DNA of 51,349 nt, from positions 1 through 51,349 of the forward strand of contig PUKR01000099.1 in assembly GCA_003552365.1 (NCBI GenBank). Reading direction: 5' to 3'. Below, piece after piece: positions 50,229-51,349 of this stretch; within the stretch, counting starts at the first letter, position 1, and each line of letters opens with the position of its first letter. The notes under the pieces were generated by a model, which made no database searches, was not told the DNA's origin, and saw nothing but the letters and a program-made list of their open reading frames with translations. The position numbers and the translations under genes are program-made. The stretch comes from Syntrophomonadaceae bacterium (lineage in GTDB: Bacteria > Bacillota > Dethiobacteria > DTU022).

Positions 50229-51349
50229 TCAGCCAGGGCCTTGCCGGGTGATATTTCGTTCCATTTGTTCCCCGGTAGAACTATTATTATCTTCAATAAC
50301 CCTATAAGGTCCAAATCCAAACAGCCAAATACCCTTTTTAAACGAATGTTCTCCATGGATCAGCCGGCCGACCCCGTGGCGACGATCAAAAAACCAGCCT
50401 CCATTATATTTATCTCCGACTGCGGGCAGACAGGTTCCATAACCATGCCGCCATCCGTTCCACCAGCGCCCCCTGTAAATACTTCCACCGGGCCATTCAA
50501 GAATTCCCCAGCCATGATACCTGCCGCCGGCAAATTCACCTTCGTATTTACCGCCTTTGGCAAAACAGCAACTTCCACGGTTGTGCATTTTACCTCTTCG
50601 CCAATTACCCTTATATTCTGATCCATCAGCCTGCTTTAAAAATCCTTTACCATGGTAATCATTGTTGAAGAAATGACCCTCATAATAATCTCCACCTGCG
50701 GAACGATAAATCCCCCAGCCGTTTAACTTATCGGCATACCATTCTCCTTCATACTCAGAACCGTCCGGCCATACTTGCCTTCCCTGTCCCTGCCTGCGGC
50801 TGCTTTCAAATTCCCCCTTGTAAACAACACCGTTCCGGAAATTAACTTCACCATAACCATTCGGTCGCCCATCTTTTATTGCACCGTTATAACGAGAACC
50901 GTCCGCAAAGAAGTAGACCCCGGAATCATCGGAAGAACCTTTAACAAATATTCCTACATAGCGGGAACGATCGGGAAAAACCAGCTCACCCTCCCCGTGG
51001 GGCATGTTGTTCTTAGTTTCACCAATATATTTTGTGCCCCCGGAGTAATAAACCTTACCCCAACCGCTGTCACTACCGTGTTCGAACTTACCGGCAAAAT
51101 AGCTGCCGTCAGAAAAATAAACAAACCCCTTACCGTAAGGCAGGCCATTAAACAGTTTTCCCCGGTATTCTGATTGATCGGGAAAGAAAAATCTCCCTTT
51201 ATCAACAAAATTTCCATTTTTAAAAAAGCCTTTATATTGAGAGCCGTCTGTGAAAGTATAGACTCCCTTGCCGTGCATCCGGTTTTTTTTCCATTCACCT
51301 TCATAAGAACGTCCATCAGGCCAGGTTTGCTTTCCATAACCATGTCTTA
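50229..51349 (-). CDS. MORN-repeat protein, N-terminus outside window
   Basis: The frame is open to the right edge, so only about 373 C-terminal residues are visible. It consists of at least 14 MORN repeats with the pattern G-x-x-Y-x-G-x-(W/F)-x-x-G-x-x-(H/N)-G-x-G, e.g. GRSYEGEWKKNRMHGKG and GSEYEGEWYADKLNGWG. They end in a 45-residue tail with low-complexity end (EDNNSSTGEQMERN). Such repeats form elongated beta scaffolds; bacterial copies are linked to membranes or envelope complexes but function is unknown. There is no membrane segment in the visible part. Same strand as, and 18 bp before, the promoter of the HD-GYP gene. Confidence 0.9.
   Translation of the reverse strand, partial: RHGYGKQTWPDGRSYEGEWKKNRMHGKGVYTFTDGSQYKGFFKNGNFVDKGRFFFPDQSEYRGKLFNGLPYGKGFVYFSDGSYFAGKFEHGSDSGWGKVYYSGGTKYIGETKNNMPHGEGELVFPDRSRYVGIFVKGSSDDSGVYFFADGSRYNGAIKDGRPNGYGEVNFRNGVVYKGEFESSRRQGQGRQVWPDGSEYEGEWYADKLNGWGIYRSAGGDYYEGHFFNNDYHGKGFLKQADGSEYKGNWRRGKMHNRGSCCFAKGGKYEGEFAGGRYHGWGILEWPGGSIYRGRWWNGWRHGYGTCLPAVGDKYNGGWFFDRRHGVGRLIHGEHSFKKGIWLFGFGPYRVIEDNNSSTGEQMERNITRQGPG

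Noticed and set aside
1..51349. CRISPR arrays, tRNA or rRNA genes, insertion sequences
   Set aside because: No regularly spaced direct repeats, no transposase-like frames and no tRNA- or rRNA-like stretches were seen on reading the window.

Overview
The window carries one very long flagellar and chemotaxis locus. All recognised genes lie on the minus strand, so the cluster reads from high to low coordinates. Gene content and order point to a Clostridia-type Bacillota (Gram-positive anaerobe lineage). The evidence is the flhF-flhG-fliA order, an SwrB-like gene after the sigma factor, the YlqG/YlqH pair, FliW, FlgM-FlgN-FlgK-FlgL, ComFB near flgM, a FliY-type CheC-FliN fusion, FapA and strong AGGAGG ribosome binding sites with many TTG starts. 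The external axial proteins FlgE and FlgL carry long, very acidic insertions, which would fit a salt- or alkali-adapted organism; that is inference only.

Layout in transcription order. (1) 51349-50229: partial protein of at least 14 MORN repeats. (2) 50211-48383: a consensus sigma-A promoter, a class I cyclic di-GMP riboswitch, a terminator, an HD-GYP phosphodiesterase and ComFB. (3) 48290-41238: FapA, then a predicted sigma-28 promoter and flgM, flgN, flgK, flgL, fliW and an unassigned small helical protein. (4) 40971-7639: a sigma-A promoter, a second class I cyclic di-GMP riboswitch with terminator and visible antiterminator, then an almost gapless run flgB-flgC-fliE-fliF-fliG-fliH-fliI-fliJ-fliK-flgD-(TIGR02530-like)-flgE-motA-motB-fliL-fliN-fliO-fliP-fliQ-fliR-flhB-flhA-flhF-flhG-pilZ-fliA-swrB-like-flgF-flgG-fliM-fliN2-fliY-cheA-cheY-cheD-cheB-cheR. 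(5) 7632-5701: a close match to a sigma-28 promoter, a secreted AstE/AspA-type zinc amidohydrolase and a YlqG/YlqH pair. (6) 5624-1: an EAL-HDOD protein, a prolyl-tRNA editing-type protein next to a PrdR-like sigma-54 activator, a methyltransferase and a partial receiver-PAS protein. Two related 49-nt elements lie upstream of the EAL-HDOD gene and of the receiver-PAS gene.

How it fits together. Cyclic di-GMP is the connecting theme: two riboswitches, one HD-GYP enzyme, one degenerate EAL protein, and two receptor-type proteins (PilZ, ComFB). The sequence supports a model in which cyclic di-GMP terminates transcription ahead of flgB. That would shut off a roughly 33-kb operon that includes the sigma-28 gene, so the sigma-28 promoters in front of flgM and the AstE-like gene would fall silent in turn. 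Unusual architectures are a FliY with two tandem CheC modules, three FliN-family proteins, and FlgE and FlgL with large acidic inserts.
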